Assembly: GCA_036971715.1 (NCBI GenBank) | Contig: JAVHJL010000008.1 | Coordinates: 62,001-126,000 of the forward strand | Source of the DNA: Arthrobotrys musiformis | Lineage: Eukaryota; Ascomycota; Orbiliomycetes; Orbiliales; Orbiliaceae | Reading direction: 5' to 3' | Length of the DNA: 64,000 bases | In this document: piece by piece, positions 55,257-64,000 of the stretch | Layout: every line of letters begins with the position of its first letter | Position numbering within the stretch: the stretch's first letter is position 1 | The notes under the pieces: model-generated | The model's input: only the letters and a program-made list of their open reading frames with translations | What the model was told of the DNA's origin: nothing | Database searches by the model: none | Translations under genes and position numbers: made by a program

Positions 55257-56090
55257 GTAGTAAATACCATGCTTCTAATTGCGGCCAGATCACCATAGAT
55301 AGCAGCGCAAAGGGTTGTTGAGCGGCAACTCTTTTGTGTATGCCATAACGGGGTCTGGTCGTTTTCATCTAAGCCTTACAGAAGGCGGTGTTGTCGCCGG
55401 CTCGATGGTACAGAATACCTCAAAGACTCCCTTGATTCACAATTTTCTCGTCGTTATATAGATTATACTCTCTCATTTTATTACATTCATATCCCGATTT
55501 TCTTGACTTTTGTACTGTGTTGTTTTCACTGTGTTTCTCTTCCTGTGAACTTTTTCTCCCCTGTTTCCTTTCCTTTTGAAATTCTTGTATTGTATTGTAT
55601 AGACTTTATTTTTAGTGAGTAAGAAAATATCATACTGTCGGTCAAATCCAAGTACATGGGTATATGTTCCGGATCCCCGCTCTAAGTATAGTTTTCTAGG
55701 ACACGATCACGATCTCTAGGTCTCGCGAACGGTGTCAAGTTTGCGCAATAATTCATTCACTACGTCAAGTTTTGATAGAGGAAGGCAACATTTGTCTTGT
55801 CTCGTCGCCAGACATTTATCTATGCCGGCCAAAATGTGTTAAAGGGTTCAAAGGGTATCTATTATAAAACTCCATGTATAGCGTATCCCGCAACCATTAA
55901 AATCACACTATCAAGGCGAACTACAAAATCAAATCTACAATTTTGATGAACTTCAATGATTCTTCAACACTTAGTTTTATATATAAAAGATTTCAACAAT
56001 TGTACTTTAAATTTATTACAATAAGAATTCCAAATTTTAACTAAAAACAGAATTTTATTAAAAAATTTTAAAATGATTTTTATCCACAAG

Positions 56091-56114
56091 TTTTTTTTTT
56101 TTTTTTTTTTTTTT
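56091..56114. repeat. 24-nt poly(T) tract ending an AT-rich island
   Basis: T run at the right end of about 130 bases of nearly pure A/T. Possibly the remnant A-tail of a retroposed sequence on the minus strand; no flanking duplication was found by eye. Confidence 0.7.
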
Positions 56115-56177
56115 ATTCGCGTTGATGCGACCGTGGGATGCGTTCTAACTATTACGAACAGAAAAAGTGGGCCAGCT

Positions 56178-56202
56178 AACACTTTTGGGCACCGCTTTGG
56201 GA
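56178..56202 (+). repeat. short repeat pair, copy at 56178
   Basis: AACACTTTTGGGCACCGCTT followed by TGGGA; resembles AACACTTTTGGCAAAGCTTT then GGGTGA at 60718. Both are intergenic and in the same orientation. Confidence 0.35.
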
Positions 56203-57428
56203 CAGGCTGGTTCGAACACCACCCAAATATAATCCAAGCAGTTAGGCCAGAAACTCGAGGCGGGCAGGCAGGCAGGTAGTCGAGTGGCTCACTCCACAAA
56301 AGTTAAACATCACAAATCAACGTGGCTATGTGCATAAAAGCATGAAGCTTTAACCTTTATGCTTATGACTGTAGGAGAAGCCAATTCTAAAGATCAAAAG
56401 CGTTCCCTAGCCACTTTTACTGTTCATAATATACACGTTAGTTTTGACACATCATGGCCGCCATATTTATGCATGCCTTGCCCGCTCGTGTATACAACGT
56501 CAAAAACCAGGCCTAACTAGGTCAATTGCCGGCATTAAATATGTCACTCGGGGAACCCGGCGCTATACGGAGTATAAAGCTTGTCTGAAGATGTAAGCTT
56601 GTTTCCTTCCCATATCTTAATTTTAGATTTCAAGGAAAATTGGGAAAGTGTGAGGATATTGAGTGGAATCTCAGCCGGGATTGTTAGGATTTTGGGTGGA
56701 CGGAAAGTACGTCACGAACCGTCCCGAGCCGTACGCATAAATATTACCAATGTGATCTTGGACAAAAAAACTAGGCGGGGGCTTAGAAACCACCATAAAA
56801 CTCCATTGCTGTAAAATAAATTCACAGATTACAAACTATTTGCGGAAATTTATCATGGAATGGAGAGCTATCAGATATGTCGGTTTGATATTTGAGAAAG
56901 TAAAGGGAAGCGTGTACACGATGTGAAAGGAAATCCAGCAGGCCCAACGTTGCAACACGACTTAAGCTTAACGAAAATCGACCGAGGGCGTGCAAGCGGT
57001 GGGGACGAACGATTCAAAAGCGAAGCTAAGGATCGGTTCGAAAGTGAAATTTTTGGACGATAAACAATGATAACAGGCGTAAGGCCTAGCTAGTTTCGAC
57101 AGGACAGGGCAGAATGGGAAACAGGATGGGGGTTGGAAGAAGATCAGAAAAACGACTTGAAATAGAGGATGGGCGGATGGGCAGGCTTGATGATACACAA
57201 AATATCTAAGGAATAGAAGGGGGAACAGAAAACAAAAAAAACAAAGCCACTAGCACTGACAACCAACCTCAATAACTTTGACAAAAGGAGAGGACGGGCA
57301 CGCCGAGAACAGATTGCAAGAGCAACATAAACTGAAATTTCGAGTGCAAGCACATTTTACATCTTATGAGCGCAATGCTGCTTCTTTCCCTTTTTCCCTT
57401 TTCCCTTCCTTTTTCGTCCTCCCCCACT

Positions 57429-57430
<2 letters not shown>

Positions 57431-57461
<31 letters not shown>

Positions 57462-57477
57462 GGGGGGGGGGGGGGGG
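57431..57477. repeat. T30 followed directly by G17
   Basis: Thirty T then seventeen G with no interruption, about 225 bp beyond the 3' end of the small secreted-protein gene. Run lengths may be affected by sequencing. Confidence 0.85.
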
Positions 57478-57702
57478 TTTAGAATCACATCTCGAACTGT
57501 TGTATCTATCAGGCAGGTCGCTGCACCGAATAATAATTCCCTACTGACGCCGAATGCTGAAAGACTAGCAAACTTTATCCCTACTAAAGCTCGCCAGCAA
57601 GTTAGCTTCCGTGGGCACTCTCTCGATAGAGGCCTGAAGGGGTCGCCTAGGAATTTCCCCCAAAGCAACATAAGGCGCGAGACGGCAAACTTACTACGTC
57701 CA

Positions 57703-58757
57703 TCAGTCTGAATCTTCCTCCACGGTTTCAGCTTCAGCAGAAACCGCCTCTTTGGGCTCCTCGGCGGGGGCACCGTCAGCGGGCTCGGATCCCGCCTCAC
57801 CACTATATATACTTCTACGCTTTGGGCGGCCCATGTCCCACTTATTCCAGGTCGCATGGTCCCAATACACGGGATCTAAGCCATTCTCTGTATCCCAATT
57901 GTGTTGTAGTTCCCCATCCGGACCTTCAATGAAGTATGGTTGGTCGTTCGCTGGAACTAAACGACTGGTTGGGACCGTGAATTGAAGTCGAGATCCACCC
58001 CACCTCCACTCAAAATCTTGATTTAAAGTTGCAAGCCTAACGGATAATGGAATTCTATCAAGAGTTTCCTGGTAATCCGACATAGGAATATCATTTGGTA
58101 TCGGTTTTGCCTGCACAAGTGTCGCGTAGCAGTAACACGCTACGTGGAGATTAGATCGTTAGCCATATTTTCGAGAGAATTGATTATGAGTCGCCTCTAA
58201 GAACAAGTCACCCTCGATCGATATTTTAGGGAGGGTATCGTACCTAGCAATATAGTACATGAGTCCGCTGTTTTTTGGAAGAGACATCCCTTGGGCCCAG
58301 GGACGATTTTCCCATCGGGGTTACATTTACAGTTTCTTCTGCACCACTGCTGTCTATATTGGATAGCATCAATGGCAGCTCCCCGGCCTCCTGGGAAGTC
58401 CTTCCAACTCGATGTATCAAGGCCAGGATAAAAGTCCACGTCAAAGGTAATATCTAAAGCATAGACATGACGAGGTTGCCGACACTTAACCCAGAGCCCC
58501 TTTTCATCATAGAAAAAGTCAGTCGGTACCCTACCAGCTCGCGGGGTGGCTTGAGCGACCTCAGCTGACGTTGAAGAAGTGATATTAGAGGAATTGGTGA
58601 ACGTGAAGGCCCACGGCGTCAGCGTATGCACAGTTGGAGTAGTCATAGTTAGGGAAGTAGGAGCTATTGTGACAGATTCCGCCGTAGGTGCTCCGTTAGC
58701 CAAAAAGATATATAAACTTAATAGTAGTATAGACGGCATGATAGAGGTAAGCTTCAT
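57703..58757 (-). CDS. small predicted secreted protein with Cys cluster and acidic tail
   Basis: Two exons, 58757-58244 and 58139-57703, joined by GTACGA...CACGTAG in phase 1 with branch site GGCTAACG, give 316 residues. MKLTSIMPSILLLSLYIFLA then NGAPTAES is a clear signal peptide. Residues about 22-80 are Ser/Thr-rich. The middle has WVKCRQPRHVYALDITFDVD, GLDTSSWKDFPGG and a Cys cluster QQWCRRNCKCNPDG, GCLFQK, DSCTILL, then ACYCYATL over the junction, so disulfides are likely. The C-terminal part has WGGSRLQFTVP and a Glu/Ala-rich tail (EEPKEAVSAEAETVEED). The frame from 58781 starts at TTG; the ATG at 58757 is used. No family recognised; secreted effector-like or wall-associated roles are both possible. 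Confidence 0.7.
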
Positions 58758-59982
58758 TTTCAAACTATAGTAGCTAGTCAAGCAGGAGCCTAAACTGCGC
58801 GGCGATATACTTTAATACAATGGGGTTCGTACTAGTCCGGTGCTTTCCCCCGATACTATGCTTGCTCGTAGTATATGCTGCAGCAGGAGTTTACGGCTGC
58901 CGAAACACCCAGATATATAGATGATGGAGATCTGGCGTGCCCTGCGGCCTTTCAAATTCAACATGATCGGTTCCTTCGACCCAACCGTTGCCTCAAGTGC
59001 ATATTTCACTCCACCAACTTCTAGTTTCAGTTACCAATCCGGCACAAAACACATGTATTCATGCGATCGACTTGTTGAATATACGTGCATTAAACTTGTT
59101 AGATCGCCATACCATTCTAGCTAAATATAGGCTATATATATCCCTACGTCTACGTGGAGAGACTATATCTTAACGCAACGTGTGGCTTGAGACGGGTGGG
59201 GTTTGGGGCTTCGAACCTCGCCGCCGTCTCGCTAGGTTTAAACTCATCCCAAGCCGCAAATACGTTTCACTTAATTGAATTGTCCTGCTTGTAATTTTGT
59301 AACGTAAAAGTGAACGAGAGTAGTTGTGCGCTCTGTTTAGACCTTTGGAAGCTTTATTTTTGTAAATCCAATCTCTCAGGTCCGCACAGCTAGCGGTATA
59401 GCTAGCTACAACTAGTTCCAGCCCCATAACCTGTTCCAGGCTGTGGTCCGCTACCGAAGCTCGTCAAAGGTCGAGTTTGTTGGACCAACGGTGTTCGCCC
59501 CCAGGCGGAGACCAATCGAGACCGATTCTCGTTCAATAAAACCTATGTAGAGTCAGCGCCTTCCCCCCCTCAAAAGCAAAGCAAAAAAGGAGATACATAT
59601 CTCGAGATCTCAGAATTATGTTTAATAAATCTCTCTCTCAAATCAATGTTGAATTGTATCGAAAGTTGAACGGTTTTATAATTAGCCAGCCATGCGATTT
59701 GAAATTCCAGGCAAGCCTGTTGACGAGGCATGCCGAATCTTCGTTGTGAGGAAGAGTTGAGCAATCGAGACCAATTTCGTGGCAGGATCATTCTCTTCCG
59801 TCGGTCAAAGCCCCGACCAACCACTAGCACTTGCCACGAAACGTAGGGTTGGAATGTGGGTTTAGGTTATGATGGTGAGACTGCAGTGCCCTTGTGGAAA
59901 CATATTGTGTGCACTCATGCCACTTCTAATTATTGTAACCAGCCGGGTAGCTGTGCAGCCCATGATTTTTTAGTCGCTCTTT

Positions 59983-60005
59983 GTGTGGTCTGGGTACGAG
60001 ACCAA
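59983..60005 (-). repeat. dispersed TTGTCTCGTA repeat, copy 6
   Basis: Plus strand GTGTGGTCTGGGTACGAGAC then CAA; shares GTGGTCTGGGTACGAGAC with the reverse complement of copy 1. Confidence 0.5.
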
Positions 60006-60138
60006 CGGCATTCAAACTCTTGTCTCCCTCACTTGGGCGGTCTTGACCATCCAGTTTTTCAATCTTGACAGTTGGTTTAGGGGTTTCCCTCTATGCAAGA
60101 ATTACATATTACATCAAAAGTTTACACTGCGACTTTCA

Positions 60139-60159
60139 TGGGTCTGGATTCGAGACAAG
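60139..60159 (-). repeat. dispersed TTGTCTCGTA repeat, copy 7 (diverged)
   Basis: Plus strand TGGGTCTGGATTCGAGACAA, one to three differences from the core, about 150 bp from copy 6 and in the same orientation. Confidence 0.35.
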
Positions 60160-60360
60160 CCTTTCATGTGGTAACCATCGATCGGTTGCGAAAGATGTTA
60201 GAGTATGGTCAACAGTTGGGGCGGGGAGCATCGTAATAGACCTGCATAGTTGGTACGGACACGGCCCTTGCTACGGCACTTGGGAATTTAGTTCGAGGAT
60301 TGCATTCTGTTTGAGGAACGGGTTGCGTTCTCGATCGATTTTCTTTAGTTACCTCAGTCC

Positions 60361-60385
60361 AAAAAAAAAAAAAAAAAAAAAAAAA
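60361..60385. repeat. 25-nt poly(A) tract
   Basis: Uninterrupted A run about 200 bp beyond copy 7 of the dispersed repeat; may be a simple repeat or an old retroposon tail. Confidence 0.7.
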
Positions 60386-60909
60386 GGAAGGATATATCGG
60401 TAGGGTAAAGAATAAATGTGGAAGACAGACAAGCGTATAGATCTATAGAAGCAGTTACAAACAAAAAAGAACAGGATTTCCCAAAAACACGAACAAATGT
60501 TGCGAAAACGCCAATGTGGATGTAGGAAAACAAAGAAGGATATTATACAAGACGTTTTATAATTAGAACAGGAAAACAATGAATGATATAGTATAGGAGG
60601 TTTTACACCTATAAAAGGAAGCAACCACGAAGGATATACGGTACAGGAGATTCCTCACAAAAACGGGGCCGTATATCATAGGTTGGTCTGGCGAGTGCAG
60701 GTAAAAGTCAGAAAAGTCAACACTTTTGGCAAAGCTTTGGGTGACCGTGTTGTGTTAGGTAGTCTCTATGGGTGTAGCATGGGTATCTTACAAGGTAATC
60801 CGAAGTTTACGCCGTAAAATGATAAAACAAAATGAAATTGGAAAGTTTTGAAGGGTTTGAGGAGCGTTGTTGGAGGTTGACGGTTGAGTGCCATAAATTA
60901 GCCTGCCAA

Positions 60910-62109
60910 CTAGCGAACGAAGGCTTGCACTGCCTCTGAGTTCTGAAGTGTCTGCGGGACCAGCAAAACCGGACGGTCCACGAAGAGCCCGAGGTACGAT
61001 GCTATTGAGCGGAACATTGTGGTGATGAAAGATCGACAGTGCCATCTCAATTCGGAGCCGCAGCTGGAGGCTTGTAGGAACCCGTTGGAGATCGACCGCA
61101 CTTCGTAGCGCTTGTCAGCTTCGAGTCTGAGTGGCGGAAGCCTAGCTAGCGGCTTCTCCCCGTCCCGTACACGAACGAAACAGGCGAGGACGCCATTACA
61201 CTGAGGGCTTAGATGCACTTCGCTGGCGGTGGCGTCGGAGGCCGAATTTGTTCTCGCGTTATGGAGAGACATATCGCTTGGTCCAACTTGGGTAGATGTT
61301 GGAAGGCTGTTTAACTCTAGTTTCGAGTTCTGGCATCTTAGTTGGCCGACCTCCAGGCATTCGAGAGTCAGGATAACAAAGGCTGCTGTGTCTTTAGTGT
61401 CCCTGAAGATTGATAGAAACGGCGAATCCACCATTCTGAAAGGTATTCCGACTAGGGCGTTCTGGTTAGAAGTCGGATCGAAAGCTAAAAATGATTTCTC
61501 ATCTCGCGAAACACCGGTTTGAAGCAGCTGTCGGATTATAGACGAGATGATAAAGGTCAGGTCACTCTTTTCCGTGTCACTGAGACCATTCAAGAGCTCG
61601 GATCTAGTCTCCGGAGGGCAGGTAAGGACCCGGTCAAGAAGGTCGCTGCGCTCACGGACCTTATTGCGGAATGGAGAAGCCCCAACCATGGAGCCTCCCG
61701 TGGAGAGAGAACGGCGGCAAGTCTCAGCTAAAGTGATAGTTGCACCGACTCCTGTGCAAAGGCTAAGAACGATGCCAACCGGGGAATAGAGGTATCCTAA
61801 ATAGCCGTCTTGAAAGCTTTTGTAAATAGTATCTTTGAGCGTAGTCCCAGGTTGACGTTGGACCTTGAAGGAAGCTGTTCCTGCAGCGTTAAGGCTGGTT
61901 ACGGAAGCCAATTGGCCTTGGATCTGTATTTCTTCGAACTGCATTTTGGTTATGCTATCCTGAGGCCCGATGATTTCTGTGGACTCCCATTTGTACGATT
62001 CGATACAGCGTGCGTTGTGTTGGAGGGGGCAATGCTGGTTGTTTACCAAAGCCGTGCTTTCGGAAGCTGGGGCTTGGGATTCTTCGTCCACGCGTAAGCG
62101 GTCCGCCAT
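60910..62109 (-). CDS. hypothetical protein with one probable membrane segment
   Basis: Single-exon gene for 399 residues; no family recognised. The N-terminus is polar (MADRLRVDEESQAPASES). A hydrophobic stretch at about 108-130 (YSPVGIVLSLCTGVGATITL) could be a membrane helix. A helical middle follows (RSDLLDRVLTCPPETRSELL, LTFIISSIIRQLLQTG), then beta-like segments (AAFVILTLECLEVGQLRC, ACFVRVRDGEKPLARLPPL) and a C-terminal RSIASYLGLFVDRPVLLVP. It holds about a dozen Cys scattered without pattern. ATG at 62109 is the first in frame, and a G-rich promoter tract lies about 190 bp upstream. The opposite strand's open frames are shadows. Confidence 0.65.
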   Translation of the reverse strand: MADRLRVDEESQAPASESTALVNNQHCPLQHNARCIESYKWESTEIIGPQDSITKMQFEEIQIQGQLASVTSLNAAGTASFKVQRQPGTTLKDTIYKSFQDGYLGYLYSPVGIVLSLCTGVGATITLAETCRRSLSTGGSMVGASPFRNKVRERSDLLDRVLTCPPETRSELLNGLSDTEKSDLTFIISSIIRQLLQTGVSRDEKSFLAFDPTSNQNALVGIPFRMVDSPFLSIFRDTKDTAAFVILTLECLEVGQLRCQNSKLELNSLPTSTQVGPSDMSLHNARTNSASDATASEVHLSPQCNGVLACFVRVRDGEKPLARLPPLRLEADKRYEVRSISNGFLQASSCGSELRWHCRSFITTMFRSIASYLGLFVDRPVLLVPQTLQNSEAVQAFVR

Positions 62110-62288
62110 CTAGCTATTTGGTCTTGGGTGGGGCGGTGGGGTAGTTGACTTGGATAACAAAGTTATTATGGGGCAAATTTGTGGAGGTCGGGGTTTTGCA
62201 AATTTTTGGGGGCGATAGGTCTGGCCTCAACGAGATATAGGTACCAGGAAATGGAGAGAGACTGAGAGAACGAAAAAATGGAGGGAAA

Positions 62289-62311
62289 GGGGGGAGGGGA
62301 GGGGAGGGGAG
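62289..62311 (+). promoter_or_regulatory. G-run tract (possible G-quadruplex) upstream of the 60910-62109 gene
   Basis: A run of six G is followed by three GGGG blocks, each separated by a single A, on the plus strand, so CCCCT repeats on the coding strand of the downstream minus gene. Four or more runs of at least four G with one-base loops meet the usual motif for a G-quadruplex; the tract is also a normal fungal pyrimidine-rich promoter element on the coding strand. Confidence 0.55.
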
Positions 62312-63583
62312 AGGCGAGAAAAAAGAAAGGGCCCATCCGCTGCTCCCATCCAGGTCAACTCCATCGTATTGATTGGTTTTGTGTAACTTTGTACTCGTAG
62401 ATGCTCTGGTTTGCCTGTGCAAACATGCTGCTTCCCGTGGTATGCTAAGAGCCCAAGCAGCGAGGCATCTTCCATTTGTGTCAGTACCGGCTCCCTCGCC
62501 CCAAGTACATACAAAGCGAACTCGCGAGGTATTCTCGAAGATGGGAGTCTAGTTTGATGGGAAAGGGAGTCCAGGAAAACGAGAACAGAGATAAAGGGTA
62601 TCAGCACGGAAATAGCTTTTGATTATATATACAGAAATACATCGATCTCCTGAAATGAGTCCCTCTTGAGTTGGTGGTCTTGGGGGGTACTATCACCACC
62701 ATCCATCAACGCCTCGCGGCGGTTTTTCCAAAAGTGCAAAATGGATTATTATGTGCAAGGCAGAGCATGACCAAGCACACCCGCCCGCACAGCCCCGATG
62801 AGCAAACAAATTGCGGGCCTAATCCTTGCGCAGTCTGGGTGTAAGTCCAATTCGAGCTCACAATGTTGCGATAGCCTCACTGGATGTGATGCCCTTCTGA
62901 GATCTCGAGACTGGAGGCTAATTCTCCAAAATACGGTGCGGACATACCATGGTACCAGACTAGATTTCCAATCCATATCTGTGATGTCCTATGAATCGTG
63001 GAGTTTATAGATATAGTATCCACAAACATCTATAAACTGATATCATGATGGAACCCTCCCCCAAGGGGGGGGGGATTAAAAATTGAAACAGAAATTTCGA
63101 AACCCTGGGGGTGCGAAAAAGTCCTTCTGTACCACTATGGCGTGCGGGCCTTTACAGCATTAATACGAGGAAGGCTGAGAACTCGTTTTCTTAGGCAAAC
63201 CGCAAAAGTGAGCAGCCTTGAAGCCATTTGCTCGATGGATGATGCATATGGGCGGACATCTTCAGTCACATCGACTATTCTTCAATACCACCATCCGAAT
63301 ACACTATGGCACCCGATCAAATCTGCCTACTTCAAATTGTGTTATTCGTGATATATCGATAGACACCGTATGGCCTTGCTTGAAGGGATATATATACATA
63401 TCTTCCGAAAACTCGAGTAGGTTCGAATTCGGCACAATCTGGAATCAGTGACCTTGATATGGTGAGTCATTCCACGTCAACGCGTTGGCAAATTTCAAGA
63501 TAGTCTATCCAATCTGACTAACTCACCCTCGATTTTGTGGTTTGGACGTCCTCGATACCTTCACGTCTGGTCGACCTCGAATC

Positions 63584-63610
63584 TTGTCTCGTAAACCAGA
63601 GCTGGCCGAA
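63584..63610 (+). repeat. dispersed TTGTCTCGTA repeat, copy 4
   Basis: TTGTCTCGTAAACCAGAGCT followed by GGCCGAA; combines features of copies 2 and 3, so it may be nearest the ancestral form. Confidence 0.55.
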
Positions 63611-64000
63611 GTATTCCCTTTCTCGAAGGCGAACGTCTCCAAATCGACAACATCAAAAATGTGTTGTCCAAACACCCGTCGGTCGCTGTCGTGGACTGTG
63701 TTGCGGGCTTGAACTCAATCACCCCACGGCGGATCTCACACCGCATCCGGAACCAGCAGACTTATATGGTCATGGGGGCGTTGCTAGTCGGATATTGACG
63801 CCATATCCGTGGAGCACTCCGTATTTCGACAGGTGTCTGTGCTGATTCCCTTGAGCCATTCCAGGGCCCGCCACGGTCGGCAAACGCAAGGGTCCCGGTC
63901 TATACCCCAGGCACATAATTATATCATAGAACTAAACGTCTCCGAGCATCGGGAGAGGAGGTTATGGCTGGTGGTGGTGGCCGGTGGTGGCCAGTGGGGG

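Larger units (their letters stand above)
55257..57702. other. intergenic, AT-rich with homopolymer tracts
   Basis: No supported gene. 55960-56114 is very AT-rich and ends in 24 T (56091-56114). A 30-T then 17-G tract lies at 57431-57477. The sequence just after 55256 is a plausible 3' end of the giant gene. Confidence 0.5.
58758..60909. other. intergenic, two dispersed-repeat copies and poly(A) tract
   Basis: No supported gene. Repeat copies 6 and 7 lie at 59983 and 60139, a 25-A tract at 60361-60385, and a sequence near 60715 similar to one near 56178. Short frames near 59856-60403 are made by these repeats. Confidence 0.5.
62110..64000. other. intergenic to right edge
   Basis: No supported gene. 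Holds the G-run promoter tract, a C/G-run near 63056-63075 (CCCTCCCCCAAGGGGGGG...) and repeat copy 4. A 102-codon frame from 63537 is partly made of the dispersed repeat and shows no domain. Confidence 0.5.

Noticed and set aside
61229..62097. Plus-strand frames opposite the 399-residue gene
   Set aside because: The minus frame is longer, uninterrupted and begins with ATG; these are shadows.
63537..63845. 102-codon plus frame near the right edge
   Set aside because: Built partly on a dispersed repeat copy, no domain, no intron-exon context.
1..64000. CRISPR arrays, rRNA, intact LTR or DNA transposons
   Set aside because: Nothing with regular spacers, conserved rRNA sequence or transposase/reverse-transcriptase motifs was seen by eye; a computed search could still find degraded pieces.

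Overview
The window looks like nuclear DNA of a filamentous ascomycete (Pezizomycotina). Genes carry one to five short introns (about 45-105 nt) with GTRNGY-type donors and CTAAY-like branch sites. Families typical of that group are present: a SAT4/rhodopsin-like membrane protein, an aryl-alcohol dehydrogenase-type aldo/keto reductase, HRQ1 helicase, a GH13 alpha-glucosidase and a serine/threonine-rich giant wall protein. Orbiliomycetes would fit, but that is only an impression. Exon boundaries below were worked out by hand from splice signals and reading phase. Several long open frames begin with TTG or GTG and have no true start there; I looked for the real ATG or an upstream exon in each case.

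Layout. 1-294: possible exon (-) running off the left edge. 5035-6665: SAT4-type seven-helix protein (+) with a 7-nt micro-exon. 9422-11925: secreted two-lobed beta-propeller phytase with a central EGF-like region (+). 12465-13806: decayed trypsin-like peptidase (+). 15029-16828: GH13 alpha-glucosidase (+). 18084-18994: unknown protein (-). 19934-21559: RS-rich SH3 protein (-). 22395-28179: three tandem genes (-) for one family of predicted secreted proteins, called C, B and A here, that share intron positions. 30067-31368: aldo/keto reductase (+). 33741-35540: IF-2B-family protein (+). 35708-39338: HRQ1 helicase (-). 40338-55256: a single-exon gene for a roughly 4,970-residue Ser/Thr-rich secreted protein (+). 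57703-58757: small secreted Cys-containing protein (-). 60910-62109: unknown protein (-). The rest is gene-poor sequence with homopolymer tracts and a short dispersed repeat.

Functionally, many products are exported or membrane-bound: phytase, the three paralogs, the giant Ser/Thr-rich protein and its Cys-containing neighbour. HRQ1 and the IF-2B protein are housekeeping types. No metabolic cluster or shared pathway is evident. The two most unusual items are the 22.4-28.2 kb paralog array, whose family I do not recognise, and the giant repeat protein. No rRNA gene, CRISPR array, intact transposon or convincing tRNA gene was seen by eye.
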